The position numbers were made by a program, and so were the translations under genes. A stretch of DNA of 64,000 bases from Paralteromonas sediminis (GTDB taxonomy: Bacteria; Pseudomonadota; Gammaproteobacteria; Enterobacterales; Alteromonadaceae): NCBI RefSeq assembly GCF_003820355.1, contig NZ_RPOK01000002.1, forward strand, positions 789,150 to 853,149, read 5' to 3'. The notes beneath the pieces were generated by a model. The model made no database searches and was not told where the DNA came from. It saw nothing but the letters and a program-made list of their open reading frames with translations. Below are positions 40,443-50,818 of this stretch, piece by piece (the first letter of the stretch is position 1; every line of letters begins with the position of its first letter).

Positions 40443-40799
40443 TTAAGCTTCGTTGTCATAGGACGCAAAATACTCGACAAACACACAATATTGATTAGTA
40501 GGACTTTCCGCTTCCTTTTCATATTGCTTTACAAAATCCTGATAAACCGGAGGCTTACCAATTGTCATCATCAGTGAGTCTAGGGTTTTCATGCTACTAA
40601 CGAGCTCATCGGAAAGACCAAAAAAAGCAGCCTTGTGCTCTGGAATGGCTATGGAAATTTTGTCAATAATGAATTCAATTTTCCCATTATTACGTAATAT
40701 TTCCTTACATATTCCTATCGCTGTCTTGCTAAGTGATGATGCGTCAACTGCATTTCTATCCATTATTGCGTCTCTCTCTACTTTCATTAACTGATACAT
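40443..40799 (-). CDS. Hypothetical 118-aa protein coupled to a chemoreceptor
   Basis: A 118-residue soluble protein of mixed charge beginning MYQLMKVERDAIMDRNAV, with no recognised domain. Its start lies 2 nt beyond the stop of the dCache chemoreceptor, so it is almost certainly co-expressed and may act with it. Length and helix-rich composition allow an adaptor role, but nothing specific is visible. Confidence 0.6.
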   Translation of the reverse strand: MYQLMKVERDAIMDRNAVDASSLSKTAIGICKEILRNNGKIEFIIDKISIAIPEHKAAFFGLSDELVSSMKTLDSLMMTIGKPPVYQDFVKQYEKEAESPTNQYCVFVEYFASYDNEA

Positions 40800-40801
40800 G
40801 T

Positions 40802-43126
40802 TCAGACTTTGAAGCGAGATACAAGCTGCTGTGTGCGTGACGCCATTTCTGCTAATTCACTTGCCGCTTCTCTTGCTTGCCTTGAACCCTGTTCGGCCTC
40901 AACTGACATACTGCTAATGTATTCAACACTCTGAGAGACCTGCAAAGATGTCATATTCTGCTGCTCTGTTGCAGCAGCAACGGACTCACTCATTGAAAGC
41001 AAAACATTAATATTCGACGAAAGTTCGTTCATGGCCTTGGTTACAAGCTCAACCAAGTGGATCCCACCATCAGCCGCTCGCTCAGCTTGCTCCATCGCAC
41101 AGACCGATTTATCAGACGTGTTATTCATGGTCTCCATAATGCGGGCAATCTCAACAGCACTTTGCTGTGATTGGGTAGCAAGCGCTCTCACTTCATCCGC
41201 GACCACAGAGAAGCCTCGGCCTGCATCTCCCGCCCTAGCGGCTTCAATGGCCGCGTTAAGTGCCAATAGGTTTGTTTGATCAGCTATACCCGTAATGGTG
41301 TTCAGGGCTACAGTAATTTGGTTAACTTCGCTTTTTAACGAAGCAATAATGCCGCTAGAATCCCTTATCAGTCCCACCAATAATGATATGTTTTTAGCAG
41401 CAAGATTGACGCGCTCGACGTTTTCTTTAAGACTCGCCTCGGCTTCTATTCCCTTGTCCTTTGTGGTCAATGAGGCTTGAGCAATGTCATTAATTGAGGC
41501 TGTTAATTGCTCCATAGCAGTCGCGACAGAATGCGTCTGATCTCGCTGGCGTTCAGAAAGGTTTGCGCCCTGCTCTGTTGTTACACTGAGCTGTTCTGCC
41601 GCAGATGCCAAAGTAGCAGCATCTTCTTTTGTGCTAGCAACAATATCTCTAATTTGGCCAATAAATATATTAAAACCGACGGAAATCCTATCAATCTCGG
41701 GAATTTTAGATAGCGGTATCGAGACGGTTAAATCGCCCTCTCCTTGTGCGAGTGCATCACATGACTGCCCTAGTGCAGTTAATGGCCTAATAATCTTTTT
41801 TGCGAACCAAATGGCAACACCGACAGCAGCCGTGGTGATAAGAAGAAATTCCACCACTGCTGACAACATAAGACGTTTTCCGACTTGAACCGCCGCATGA
41901 AGCGATTCCTCCACATCTGCTTCTGCCATGAGGGCATAGGTGTAATCTCCAATCTCGACCGGCGAATATGATGAAAATACGGGCACATCACGATAGTCAT
42001 TTATCTCAAGGAAACCTGCTTTCCCCTCAAGCGCTTGCTGAGACGCTTCAGTTTCGACTGGCTGGAGACCCACTGATGTTCTTCTTGATGTGATTTCCTT
42101 AGCCTCTGCTGGATACTTTTCCTCGATGACGGCTAAATAACTCTCTGAGTCTTCTAAGAAAAAACGACTCTCACTCATTAATACGCCTTTCGGCGAGACA
42201 AGATAGGTTTCTCCGGATATACCAAAACCTTTGTCTTGCCACTTCTGTTGGTGTGTTAAGAGGCTGTTAATATGCTCCATTGGCATTTGAAAAATCAACA
42301 CCGCAATGTTTCGTCCTGTTTCATCTTTAATTGGGCTGGCAGCGAATCCGGCAAGTGCCATGTAGGAAGGAAGGTAAGGCGAAAACTCACTAAATACCAC
42401 ATCATTACTACTATCGAGCTTACGCGCTTTATCAAACACTTCACCAATACCAGTGGCAGAGTAAGGTCCAGTTTCAATACTGGTCGCAAAATCTAATTCT
42501 TTGAATACGCTGTAGACAATGTTCCCTGTTTTGATATCAGCAATGAAAATATCGTAGTAGCCAAATTCATTCAGAAACTGACGCAGTGTAGAGTGATATT
42601 TACTGTGTGCTTTTGCATAGTCTGTTGAATTCGTTAGATCATGCAACTTGTCCTTTTCGCCAAGAGGGAAAGCGGAACCTGCTATAAAGTCATATTGCAA
42701 CTGTCGCGAAGTTAACGACAGTGGGTCGAACAATTTTTCCGGCTCCAACAAAGCCCTGGTATTAAGTTCATTGAAACGCGTGGCAAATGACTTTTTATAA
42801 TATTCATTCAACAACTGCTGCTCGTCCGTTTGCAGTGGCATTCGTTGTGAAGCGTACTTATTAAAGGCTGCTATAAAGTCAGTCGCTGCGTTAACCATGG
42901 TTAAGTTATATGACTTGGCTCTTATCTGCGAAGCAATTCCTGAGATGTATGCATCTAGCGCCTCTTTGGTCTGCACATTTTGACTAACCAACTTCTCTTT
43001 CGCAGCTTCTTTAAGTGCATGTCTGGACTCATTTACGGCAATATTTACCGAAACAGTAGCCATGACGAGGATTGAAGCTACCGTCAAAGAAATCATGACG
43101 ACAAGCAATCTAGTTTTTAAAGACAT
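40802..43126 (-). CDS. Methyl-accepting chemotaxis protein, dCache type
   Basis: A chemoreceptor of about 774 residues: an N-terminal transmembrane helix (about 7-30), a large periplasmic dCache-like sensor (to about 405), a second helix, a HAMP domain ([20 protein letters not shown]), and a methyl-accepting domain with the hairpin tip [35 protein letters not shown]. The frame opens at TTG 43144, but ATG 43126 has GAGAAG 8 nt upstream and gives a typical MSLKTRLL start. CheA/CheW partners are not in the window. It belongs to the run of sensory genes read leftward from 47925. Confidence 0.93.
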   Translation of the reverse strand: MSLKTRLLVVMISLTVASILVMATVSVNIAVNESRHALKEAAKEKLVSQNVQTKEALDAYISGIASQIRAKSYNLTMVNAATDFIAAFNKYASQRMPLQTDEQQLLNEYYKKSFATRFNELNTRALLEPEKLFDPLSLTSRQLQYDFIAGSAFPLGEKDKLHDLTNSTDYAKAHSKYHSTLRQFLNEFGYYDIFIADIKTGNIVYSVFKELDFATSIETGPYSATGIGEVFDKARKLDSSNDVVFSEFSPYLPSYMALAGFAASPIKDETGRNIAVLIFQMPMEHINSLLTHQQKWQDKGFGISGETYLVSPKGVLMSESRFFLEDSESYLAVIEEKYPAEAKEITSRRTSVGLQPVETEASQQALEGKAGFLEINDYRDVPVFSSYSPVEIGDYTYALMAEADVEESLHAAVQVGKRLMLSAVVEFLLITTAAVGVAIWFAKKIIRPLTALGQSCDALAQGEGDLTVSIPLSKIPEIDRISVGFNIFIGQIRDIVASTKEDAATLASAAEQLSVTTEQGANLSERQRDQTHSVATAMEQLTASINDIAQASLTTKDKGIEAEASLKENVERVNLAAKNISLLVGLIRDSSGIIASLKSEVNQITVALNTITGIADQTNLLALNAAIEAARAGDAGRGFSVVADEVRALATQSQQSAVEIARIMETMNNTSDKSVCAMEQAERAADGGIHLVELVTKAMNELSSNINVLLSMSESVAAATEQQNMTSLQVSQSVEYISSMSVEAEQGSRQAREAASELAEMASRTQQLVSRFKV

Positions 43127-43140
43127 TTTCTGATCTTCTC

Positions 43141-45753
43141 TCAATCTGAATAGCGTTGATTAACATCGTTGAATTTGACTACCTGCTCATTTGCGCGCGG
43201 TGCGTGACTAAGCTCGGCTATGAGGTTCATCCATTGCTCCTTATTCAACGGTTTAGAAAAGAAGTATCCTTGAAATATATGACACCCCTTGCGAGCTAAA
43301 TAATCTTTTTGGATCTCTCGCTCTACGCCCTCCGCGACCGACCTCACTCCCAAGGCATTGGAGATATTGATAATGGCGTCCACAATTTTATAGCTTTGGT
43401 GGGAAGCCGAAGCATTGATGTCATCGACAAAATATTTATCAACTTTCACTTCAGAAATCGGTAACTCTTTAAGATAAGCTAGACTTGAATAGCCCGTCCC
43501 AAAATCATCGATAGAAAACTGCACGCCATAATTACTGAGTTCAACCATCACTTGTTTGACAACGGATATATCAAGCACTAATGCTGTTTCAGTCAACTCA
43601 ATAACTATCAGTTGAGGCGGGACTTGATGGAAATTTATACAACTTAAAAATTTTTCAGAGAAACTCGGTTCAACTATTTGTTTGGCACTGATGTTTATTG
43701 AAATCGGGTATGCTGCACCTTGCTTTATACTATATGCTAATGACGAAATGGCTTCATCAATAACCCAATCACCTATCGATATTATTGCTGAGGACTCTTC
43801 AGCTAGAGGGATAAAGTCGCCAGGACTCACAAAACCTAGCTTTTTGGAGTGCCATCTCACTAATGCTTCGAACCCGACAACATTAGTATCAACATCGTAT
43901 TGCGGCTGATAAACCAAGGACAATTCGCCACTGTCGGCAACCGAGTCTAAAGCATCTTTTATTCGAACATAGCGATCGTGCTGGTCAATCCCTTCTTTAG
44001 CAATATGGTGATAACCAAATGGCGCTGACAATTTTGACTGCCTTACCGCTTGCTCTAAAATGTTGAGCATAGATTCGAAAGAGTGCGCGCTAGGGTCAAA
44101 AATGATGCTTCCCAATGAGGCAGTGAGGCAGAGTTTGTGTTGGCCAATTTGGACATCAAAATTATTTTCTTTTAGCAGAATGTCTTTCAAACCGTCTGAT
44201 TCAAATTTGTGAATTTCGGTCATCAGAAAAGTAGATTTGGCCAGAAAGATAAACGCGTCTGCGTTATATTTATATAAACTGTAAGCATCACTGCTTACTT
44301 TTTTCAGATTTCTTGCAATTTGCTTTAATGCTTCATCGCCAGCGTTGAATCCATACTTGTGATTGAAAACCTTCATTTTGTCAATATCAAGGAGCAAGAC
44401 AAAAAGTCCATGCTGCTTGCGCCGAGCCTCATTTGAAAGGTTTCTTACTTCACGTTCAAACCATTGGCTATTGCGTAAGCCGGTCACATTGTCAGTAAAA
44501 GCCAAATTGTAAATTGTATCTTGTGCTTTAATCCTCTCACTGATGTCTCTTATCACACCAATGTACTTCTTTTCTCCTTCCTCCGTTAACTCAGAAAGAG
44601 ATAATTCCATTTGGAAAATTTCCCCACTTTTACGTTTTGCAGGCAATTGCCGACCTACACCCATTATTTTTGCATTACCAGTTTCCTTGTAATGCGCCAT
44701 ATAAGTGTCATGCTGTTCGGCGTAGGGCGCGGGCATTAGCACAGCGATATTTGCGCCCAAGAGTTCACGAGATGTGTAACCAAACATATCGAGCGCAACC
44801 TCATTTAGGTGAGAAATGACTCCCTTCTGGTCTATAGTGATTAGCGCATCATTAATGTTATTCAGGATATTTTCTATTTTCTGAGCTCTTTCCTCACTTT
44901 GAATTCTCAATGTTTTCTCGTCAGAAATATCTTCAAAGGCTCCAAATACGCGAACCACATGGTTTTGTTCGTTCTTCTCACAATTGCCACTTGCTCTCAC
45001 CCATTTGTGAGCACCTGTTGCATCAGTAAATTCAAGCTCTAATGAAAAAGGAAGCCCCTTAGTGAGAAGAGTATTAAAAGCATTTTGAAGAATGATTCTT
45101 GAATCGGCTTTGTAATGACTCATCGCCTGCTCAAGTGTTATGCCATCACGTCTTGAAATCGCATAGATCTCAAATACCTCGTCAGTCCAATAGACGGTGT
45201 CTTTCTCAGGGTTATATTCCCAGGCTCCGATTTTTGAGATTGATTGCACTTCTTTCATCAATTGCAACGCGGCTTGCGTATTTTTTTCTTGATACAGACG
45301 TGTAAACAGGTTTTCGAAACTTTTGAAAGCAATTGAAAAATGGCGCAATGAAGATTCTTGCACGCGATCAGAAAATAAAGCCACCAAAGCACCTACGCAT
45401 TGATTAGCAGCGTTTTTGATAAACGCGCTGACGGAGCTCTGTGCATCAAAATGCATATGTGCATGGTCACTCGGGTAACTCTTAAGTGACGGGTATACAT
45501 GAACCTCTACGCCACAAGTATTTTCGACCTGACCTAACGCGCTGTTCAGTTGATAGGTAAAATGCCTTTGCCCTTTGTCATTTTGTAGCATCGATAGCGT
45601 CGATAAATCCTTGCCGTCAACCGTTGCCCAAAATAAGGCATCAGCGCCTATAAAATCTTTTAAAGCTTGGAGCTCAGAAGTCAATGTTGAGTGATACTCC
45701 TTTGCAATGTTTTGCATAGTGTCTTTATCAATGACTTTTTTGTATTCGAACAT
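43141..45753 (-). CDS. Cytoplasmic PAS-PAS-GGDEF(degenerate)-EAL phosphodiesterase
   Basis: An 870-residue protein: an N-terminal GAF-like domain (about 15-165), two PAS domains (about 180-290 and 300-415, the second FixL-like with GANIAVLMP), a GGDEF-derived domain in which the signature is replaced by YNADAF, and a complete EAL domain ([45 protein letters not shown]). It should hydrolyse c-di-GMP under PAS/GAF control. It ends where the dCache chemoreceptor begins and lies in the same transcription direction. Confidence 0.9.
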   Translation of the reverse strand: MFEYKKVIDKDTMQNIAKEYHSTLTSELQALKDFIGADALFWATVDGKDLSTLSMLQNDKGQRHFTYQLNSALGQVENTCGVEVHVYPSLKSYPSDHAHMHFDAQSSVSAFIKNAANQCVGALVALFSDRVQESSLRHFSIAFKSFENLFTRLYQEKNTQAALQLMKEVQSISKIGAWEYNPEKDTVYWTDEVFEIYAISRRDGITLEQAMSHYKADSRIILQNAFNTLLTKGLPFSLELEFTDATGAHKWVRASGNCEKNEQNHVVRVFGAFEDISDEKTLRIQSEERAQKIENILNNINDALITIDQKGVISHLNEVALDMFGYTSRELLGANIAVLMPAPYAEQHDTYMAHYKETGNAKIMGVGRQLPAKRKSGEIFQMELSLSELTEEGEKKYIGVIRDISERIKAQDTIYNLAFTDNVTGLRNSQWFEREVRNLSNEARRKQHGLFVLLLDIDKMKVFNHKYGFNAGDEALKQIARNLKKVSSDAYSLYKYNADAFIFLAKSTFLMTEIHKFESDGLKDILLKENNFDVQIGQHKLCLTASLGSIIFDPSAHSFESMLNILEQAVRQSKLSAPFGYHHIAKEGIDQHDRYVRIKDALDSVADSGELSLVYQPQYDVDTNVVGFEALVRWHSKKLGFVSPGDFIPLAEESSAIISIGDWVIDEAISSLAYSIKQGAAYPISINISAKQIVEPSFSEKFLSCINFHQVPPQLIVIELTETALVLDISVVKQVMVELSNYGVQFSIDDFGTGYSSLAYLKELPISEVKVDKYFVDDINASASHQSYKIVDAIINISNALGVRSVAEGVEREIQKDYLARKGCHIFQGYFFSKPLNKEQWMNLIAELSHAPRANEQVVKFNDVNQRYSD

Positions 45754-45789
45754 AAATAGACTTTATCCGGTCGCGGTACGCTTTTTGAC

Positions 45790-47328
45790 TTACTTCTCAA
45801 AACTCAATGGTAATGACGCCAATGATGCAGAGCGTGCGCCGATTTTTTCGGCATGCAAAGCGACTTCCTCTGCTAAGTTAAGGTTTCTGCTTGCTACATT
45901 ATTGACATTCACGACGTTGCGACTTATTTCTTCTGCAACGACACTTTGCTCCTCAGCAGCGGTCGATATTTGTGTGGCATAGTCGGCGATGATTGAAACA
46001 TCCTCATACACTTTATTAATTATCTGAACTGTTTGCTGAGACTGGGCATGGCTATTTTCAGCCGTCTCACGCCCTCGTTGCATTTTTTCAGCCCATTCCA
46101 GTAATGTTTCTCTCATCTGTGTCATTGACTGCTCAATCTGCTGTGTGGCTTTATGTGTCCTACTCGACAAGGCCCTAACCTCATCAGCAACGACAGAAAA
46201 TCCACGGCCATGCTCACCTGCCCTTGCCGCCTCAATGGCCGCATTGAGCGCTAAAAGATTAGTTTGATCCGCGATACCCTGTATTTCTTTTGTGACGTTA
46301 GAGATTTCGTCCGCCTCAACGGCTAACTTTTCAGATTGCGTTGCAGATTCCGACACTTCCTGTGAGAGGGCTTGAACAGCAGACATTGTTTTTTCCATTG
46401 CTGTTGTTGCTCGACCACACTCATCATGAACAGCACTTACTTTCTCCGATGTGCTTGTCGTATTTTTCGCCACGTCTTTGATAGTGACAGACATTTCTTC
46501 CATTGCAGTGGCTAGTTGATGAAGCTCGTGCGTTTGTTGCTCAACACCTTCTTTTGACGTACCCGCTACACTTTGAAGCTCAATGGCGCTTCCCCGCATT
46601 GAGTTGGCACCATCCAGTGCCCGCCCAAGAATAGTCTTAGCCCTGCCATCTTGCATGTCATTTTGAAAGAGCATGACATCCATCAGACTAGCTCCTCTAT
46701 ATATAATGCGTGAAACGCTGTCATATTCTCTTCTAAGTTGTTTAATCGCGTGAGGTAACTTAAAGATTTCTTGTTGAAAGATCGCAAGTAAAACCAGAGG
46801 TAAAAGCAAGCCAATAAAAGGCGACATGAATACGCCAATGCAAATCAAGATAGATGCAACAAAGAAAATGCCTAACCTGACCTCATGACGTTTCCAAATC
46901 GGCTCATCGATACTCTTATCGCTGTTAACGGAATGATACAGTCGACATGCGCGCGCTTTGATGTTCTCTGGCAGCACAGTTCGAACCGATTGGTAGCCTA
47001 CAAGCTTGCCCGATTCAAAAACGGGTGTCACATACGCATCAACCCAGTAATAACGACCATCTTTACAGCGATTTTTGACCGCACCACGCCACGCCTTACC
47101 GGATTTTAGTTTTTGCCACATATCAGCGAATGCGGCCTTCGGCATATCAGGGTGGCGAACGATGTTATGATTCTTCCCTACAAGCTCACATTCATCAAAG
47201 CCGGCCACTTTGCAAAACGACGCATTAACATATTTGATAACGCCTCTTGTGTCCGTAACAGAGACCAACTCTTCGCTATGAGGAAAGGTCACCTCTTCGT
47301 CTATTACATGTTGATTTCTTTTTGACAT
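45790..47328 (-). CDS. PAS-containing (Aer-like) chemoreceptor
   Basis: The 512-residue receptor has an N-terminal PAS domain (about 15-125; [23 protein letters not shown] is the Aer-type block), a membrane anchor of two close helices (about 152-190), a linker and a methyl-accepting domain with the tip [27 protein letters not shown]. This is the Aer layout, in which a cytoplasmic PAS senses redox or energy state. It lies 24 nt downstream of the HTH-REC regulator and 36 nt upstream of the EAL gene, so the three are probably one operon. Confidence 0.92.
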   Translation of the reverse strand: MSKRNQHVIDEEVTFPHSEELVSVTDTRGVIKYVNASFCKVAGFDECELVGKNHNIVRHPDMPKAAFADMWQKLKSGKAWRGAVKNRCKDGRYYWVDAYVTPVFESGKLVGYQSVRTVLPENIKARACRLYHSVNSDKSIDEPIWKRHEVRLGIFFVASILICIGVFMSPFIGLLLPLVLLAIFQQEIFKLPHAIKQLRREYDSVSRIIYRGASLMDVMLFQNDMQDGRAKTILGRALDGANSMRGSAIELQSVAGTSKEGVEQQTHELHQLATAMEEMSVTIKDVAKNTTSTSEKVSAVHDECGRATTAMEKTMSAVQALSQEVSESATQSEKLAVEADEISNVTKEIQGIADQTNLLALNAAIEAARAGEHGRGFSVVADEVRALSSRTHKATQQIEQSMTQMRETLLEWAEKMQRGRETAENSHAQSQQTVQIINKVYEDVSIIADYATQISTAAEEQSVVAEEISRNVVNVNNVASRNLNLAEEVALHAEKIGARSASLASLPLSFEK

Positions 47329-47352
47329 TATTAATGCGTCCTGTGACCTGGT

Positions 47353-47925
47353 CTATTCTTCCAAGAGTTCAAACAAACGTTTCATTTTAAAAGGTTTTTG
47401 AAGTACTTCATCGGCTCCTGCATCGAGAAAACGAGAAACAGCATACTCTCCAGTGTCCCCTGTCATCCCGATGATGCGAAGTCTTCGGAACTCTGGGTTT
47501 GACCTTATCTGATGGCAAACTTTATCCCCATGGCAGCCAGGTAGAAATAAATCGAGGAGAAGGATGGTGGGATGCCATTCTGCTACTTTCAATCCGGCAT
47601 CAAAACCGTCAAGAGCAGTTTCAAACTGCCAGCCTTCGTATTGCAAAGATAATTCAAAGTGAAGCATGGCGTTAAAATCGACATCATCATCGACGATAAG
47701 TACCTTTTTTGTATCTTGCATCAGTGCATCGTCTTGGCCTGTGAAGATATCTACGTTCGCTTCAGCTAGCGCTAAAACATCACTTTTTAAAAAACGTCGA
47801 TGACCACCTGGCGTTGTGGCAGCTTTAATTTTTCCGCTGCTCGCCCATTGCCTGAGTGTAATTGGCGAAATCATTAATAGTTGAGCAGCTTTCTGCGGGG
47901 ACAGCCAATCTTTAGGATTGTTCAT
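47353..47925 (-). CDS. HTH-receiver regulator with the DNA-binding domain first
   Basis: A 190-residue protein with a MerR/excisionase-like helix-turn-helix at the N terminus (WLSPQKAAQLLMISPITLRQWASSGKI, then TPGGHRRF) and a receiver domain at the C terminus (VLIVDDDVDF, Asp in ILLLDLFLPG, K in LQKPFK). Most response regulators have the reverse order. It is the first gene of the run of sensory genes leading down to 36825 and has a 10-bp inverted repeat about 41 nt upstream, so it may control its own operon. Phosphorylation by one of the neighbouring kinases is inferred. Confidence 0.85.
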   Translation of the reverse strand: MNNPKDWLSPQKAAQLLMISPITLRQWASSGKIKAATTPGGHRRFLKSDVLALAEANVDIFTGQDDALMQDTKKVLIVDDDVDFNAMLHFELSLQYEGWQFETALDGFDAGLKVAEWHPTILLLDLFLPGCHGDKVCHQIRSNPEFRRLRIIGMTGDTGEYAVSRFLDAGADEVLQKPFKMKRLFELLEE

Positions 47926-47965
47926 GCTTACAATAAATAAAACGATGTTGCCAAACAGTATATAT

Positions 47966-47998
47966 ATCGATTTAATCGTTTCAAGCGTTTAAATCGAT
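47966..47998. promoter_or_regulatory. Inverted-repeat operator upstream of the HTH-REC gene
   Basis: ATCGATTTAA (47966-47975) and TTAAATCGAT (47989-47998) are perfect inverted 10-mers separated by 13 nt, 41-73 nt upstream of the regulator's start. A TATATATA tract overlaps the inner side and could be a -10 region. The spacing of about two helical turns between half-site centres suits a dimeric MerR-like DNA-binding domain. Confidence 0.5.
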
Positions 47999-48452
47999 TT
48001 TATGCGCGTATTTCTGTTTAAACTACGCAAAGAGCAGGCTTCGTGGTGAATCGTTTTTGTCGTAATGCAGTGTTGTCGTCATTAAACTTTAAAAGTCAAA
48101 GGTTTGAAATTGGTCTATTCTTTTTTTCCTGAATAGTGTGTTAGTAAGACAAGTTAACGCGTGTGGATTTTGAGAGAGATAATTATGCGCCAACCTAAAT
48201 TATTATCGGTTTAAAGCAAGCAGCGGATATGGGTTTACCTGATCCTAAAGGTTGGTGTGAGGCAGACAATAGACGTCCAACATACATTGTTTGAACATCC
48301 GATCTGCGCCTTCGTAGAAATTTGGCTCGCTCATTTGTATGTTCGCTATGAATGATAGAGGCAAAGATAAAGGTTACGTTTGCTACTATAGAATAGATTT
48401 AATCTCAAAACATACGCTATCTAGACGAAGTGTTTTGCGATTGTAAAAAGAC
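47999..48452. other. Intergenic region between two sensory transcripts
   Basis: About 450 nt with no open frame of note on either strand. It holds the distal promoter region for the HTH-REC operon and the 3' flank of the next hybrid kinase. No terminator, repeat or RNA signature was seen. Confidence 0.4.
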
Positions 48453-50465
48453 TTATGATAAGAGTGAAGCCAGCAACCCATAAAGATGATTTTTATCGAC
48501 GGGCTTTGCGACATGAGCGGTAAAGCCTTGACTTAAATAGCTCGACACATCCTCCACCATCGCATTGGCCGTGAGCGCGATGATTGGCGTATAACTGCTA
48601 AATTGGCGGATACGCTTCATTGCCTCAACGCCATCCATTTCAGGCATTTGAATGTCCAGTAAAATTAAATCAAACTCGTCTGTTTCTGCGGCTGCAACCG
48701 CCAGTTTACCATTTTCTACAATCTTTAAGGTAGCCTCAGTGCTTTCAAGTAATGCTTCGATGACAACTTGATTTATTTCGTTGTCTTCGGCAATAAGTAT
48801 TTTCTTGTCGGTTAAGTGCGGTGCAACCAGTGCTTTATATTCAGCTTTACAAGTCGCTTTGTCCGTTTGCTCTAATGGTAGGGTAACGCTTATTGCTGTC
48901 CCGCATCCTGTTTCGCTTTTAACATCTATTGAGCCGCCCATCATCTCTATAAGATTTTGTGTTATCGACATTCCCAGGCCACTTCCACCAAACTTACGAG
49001 TTGTTGAGTTATCCGCTTGAGTAAAACGTTCAAATAAGCGGCTTTTGGCCTCCTCACTCATACCAACGCCAGTATCAATGACGTCGAAACCAAGTGCCTT
49101 TTTGGCATTATGCTGAGTTTCGTAAATATTGACTGTTACACTACCTTTCGCGGTAAATTTTACAGCGTTACTCACGAGGTTAAGAAGGATTTGCTTAACT
49201 CTGACAATATCACCCAGCCAACTATCATAAAAATCCGCCTCAATATGACTGATAAGTTGTATTCCTTTATTACTGACGATCCCATCTACATCAAACTTGA
49301 CGGACTTTATTACCTCGCTAATTGAGAAAGGTGCTTTTTCCAGTTTTAGCTTTTTGCCTTCAATCTTCGAGTAATCAAGAATATCGTTTATGATCGTTAG
49401 TAGTGATTTGGCTGATGATGACGCATTAATTAGCATAAGCTTTGATTTAGCGTCGAGAGCATCAGTATTTATCATTTGCAATCCACCGAGAACAGCGTTC
49501 ATCGGAGTGCGAATTTCGTGACTCATGTTTGCCAAAAACTCGCTTTTCATTTTGTTAGCTTCTTCCGCCTTTTGCTTAGCGGCTTCAAGTTGTTGCTCAA
49601 TAAGTTTTTGTTTGGAAATATCCTGAATGATAGAGCAGATAAGCTCTTCACCCATTGCACTCGCAATTTTTACGCCAATGAGTTGAACTGGATAGGTGTG
49701 CCCTTCCTTGTGTATATACTCTTTATCATAAGGCCCGTAACGACCAGAGGTAGATAAGGACTTCAGCTGAGCTTGCTCCTCTTGCTCATATTTTTTTGGC
49801 GTCAATTGCCAGTAGTCCATGTTGTTAAGTTCATCAAGAGTGTAACCAGTGAATCGACTCAACTCTTTATTAACGTAGTCAAATTTCCCATCACTTAGCC
49901 TGTTTATCGCAATGCCAACAGGCGCTAGGTTAACCAGCTTCTCAAACTTTTCATTTTCTTCTAAATACGCAGCACTCGCACGCTCCATCGCTTCATTAGC
50001 AGAGTATAGTTGACTCTTCGCCTCAACCAGTTCTGTAATGTCCCTACCTATTGCTAAAACCAGATTCTGATTTCCTATTGTTAACGCAGAAAGAGAAACC
50101 AAACACGGAAACGTTGACCCGTCCAAACGAGAATGGACCCATTGAAAAAGCTGTGGCCCCTCAGAGTGAGCTTTTTTAATATATTCAACAGCCATTTCCT
50201 CGGATGCTTTTCCACAAGGCTGATAGGCCGGAGAGATATCTGAAGGGCTTAAAGTGAGAAATTTATCGGCACTTTCTACGCCGTGAAGAGTAATTGCAGC
50301 TTGATTACACCTAATGAACTTTCCTGTAATAAGATCGATGACAGAAAGTGCGTCCCCAGAAACATTAAATAACTCCTTGTACATGATGTTCTCAGCTTGC
50401 TGACTAGCGAGCTCAGTTTTTAATCTATTAATCTCTGCGTGTAATGTTTCGTTCCTGCCACTCAT
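48453..50465 (-). CDS. PAS-PAS hybrid histidine kinase with receiver (BarA-like core)
   Basis: The product has about 670 residues and is cytoplasmic. A short coiled coil (about 1-30) is followed by two PAS domains (about 30-150 and 175-295), a HisKA domain with the H-box FLANMSHEIRTPMNAVLGG, N-box ILLNLVSNAVKF, G-box SGLGMSIT, and a C-terminal receiver (ILIAEDNEINQ, Asp in LILLDIQMPEMDG, K in VAKPVD). I start at ATG 50465 (MSGRNETL); the frame opens at TTG 50495. No HPt domain is present, so phosphotransfer would need a separate protein. Confidence 0.9.
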   Translation of the reverse strand: MSGRNETLHAEINRLKTELASQQAENIMYKELFNVSGDALSVIDLITGKFIRCNQAAITLHGVESADKFLTLSPSDISPAYQPCGKASEEMAVEYIKKAHSEGPQLFQWVHSRLDGSTFPCLVSLSALTIGNQNLVLAIGRDITELVEAKSQLYSANEAMERASAAYLEENEKFEKLVNLAPVGIAINRLSDGKFDYVNKELSRFTGYTLDELNNMDYWQLTPKKYEQEEQAQLKSLSTSGRYGPYDKEYIHKEGHTYPVQLIGVKIASAMGEELICSIIQDISKQKLIEQQLEAAKQKAEEANKMKSEFLANMSHEIRTPMNAVLGGLQMINTDALDAKSKLMLINASSSAKSLLTIINDILDYSKIEGKKLKLEKAPFSISEVIKSVKFDVDGIVSNKGIQLISHIEADFYDSWLGDIVRVKQILLNLVSNAVKFTAKGSVTVNIYETQHNAKKALGFDVIDTGVGMSEEAKSRLFERFTQADNSTTRKFGGSGLGMSITQNLIEMMGGSIDVKSETGCGTAISVTLPLEQTDKATCKAEYKALVAPHLTDKKILIAEDNEINQVVIEALLESTEATLKIVENGKLAVAAAETDEFDLILLDIQMPEMDGVEAMKRIRQFSSYTPIIALTANAMVEDVSSYLSQGFTAHVAKPVDKNHLYGLLASLLS

Positions 50466-50818
50466 ATATGACTCTATTTCAAATAGCCTATTCAAAACAA
50501 TAGAAGACTGTCGTTACATTTAACAGTTAAGTGTTTACTCATTTATTAGTCAAGTTGATAGTGGCCATGCAAATACATGTTTCTAAAAGCTATGTAACTG
50601 GCACCTTTCAGTAGTCAACCGCTTTATGGTTGTATCAAACCCGCATTGATTGCAGCAGAGAGCGATAGCAGTTATCCAACCACGTTGAAATGTACTTACG
50701 CTACTCCTGACAAAGAGGACATACAGAGCTCTGTCAATACCGACTACAAATGCACATTACAATTACAGGCCTTTTAAAAACACCCTCTAAATACCGTCAA
50801 AAAGAAAGACAGAGGAAG
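50466..50818. other. Intergenic region between two hybrid kinase genes
   Basis: About 350 nt, no gene seen. It carries the promoter region of the 670-residue kinase. No clear terminator for the next kinase upstream was recognised. Confidence 0.35.

Noticed and set aside
40802..47328. Complete chemotaxis operon
   Set aside because: Only receptors are present; cheA, cheW, cheR, cheB and cheY are absent, so it is not a self-contained pathway.
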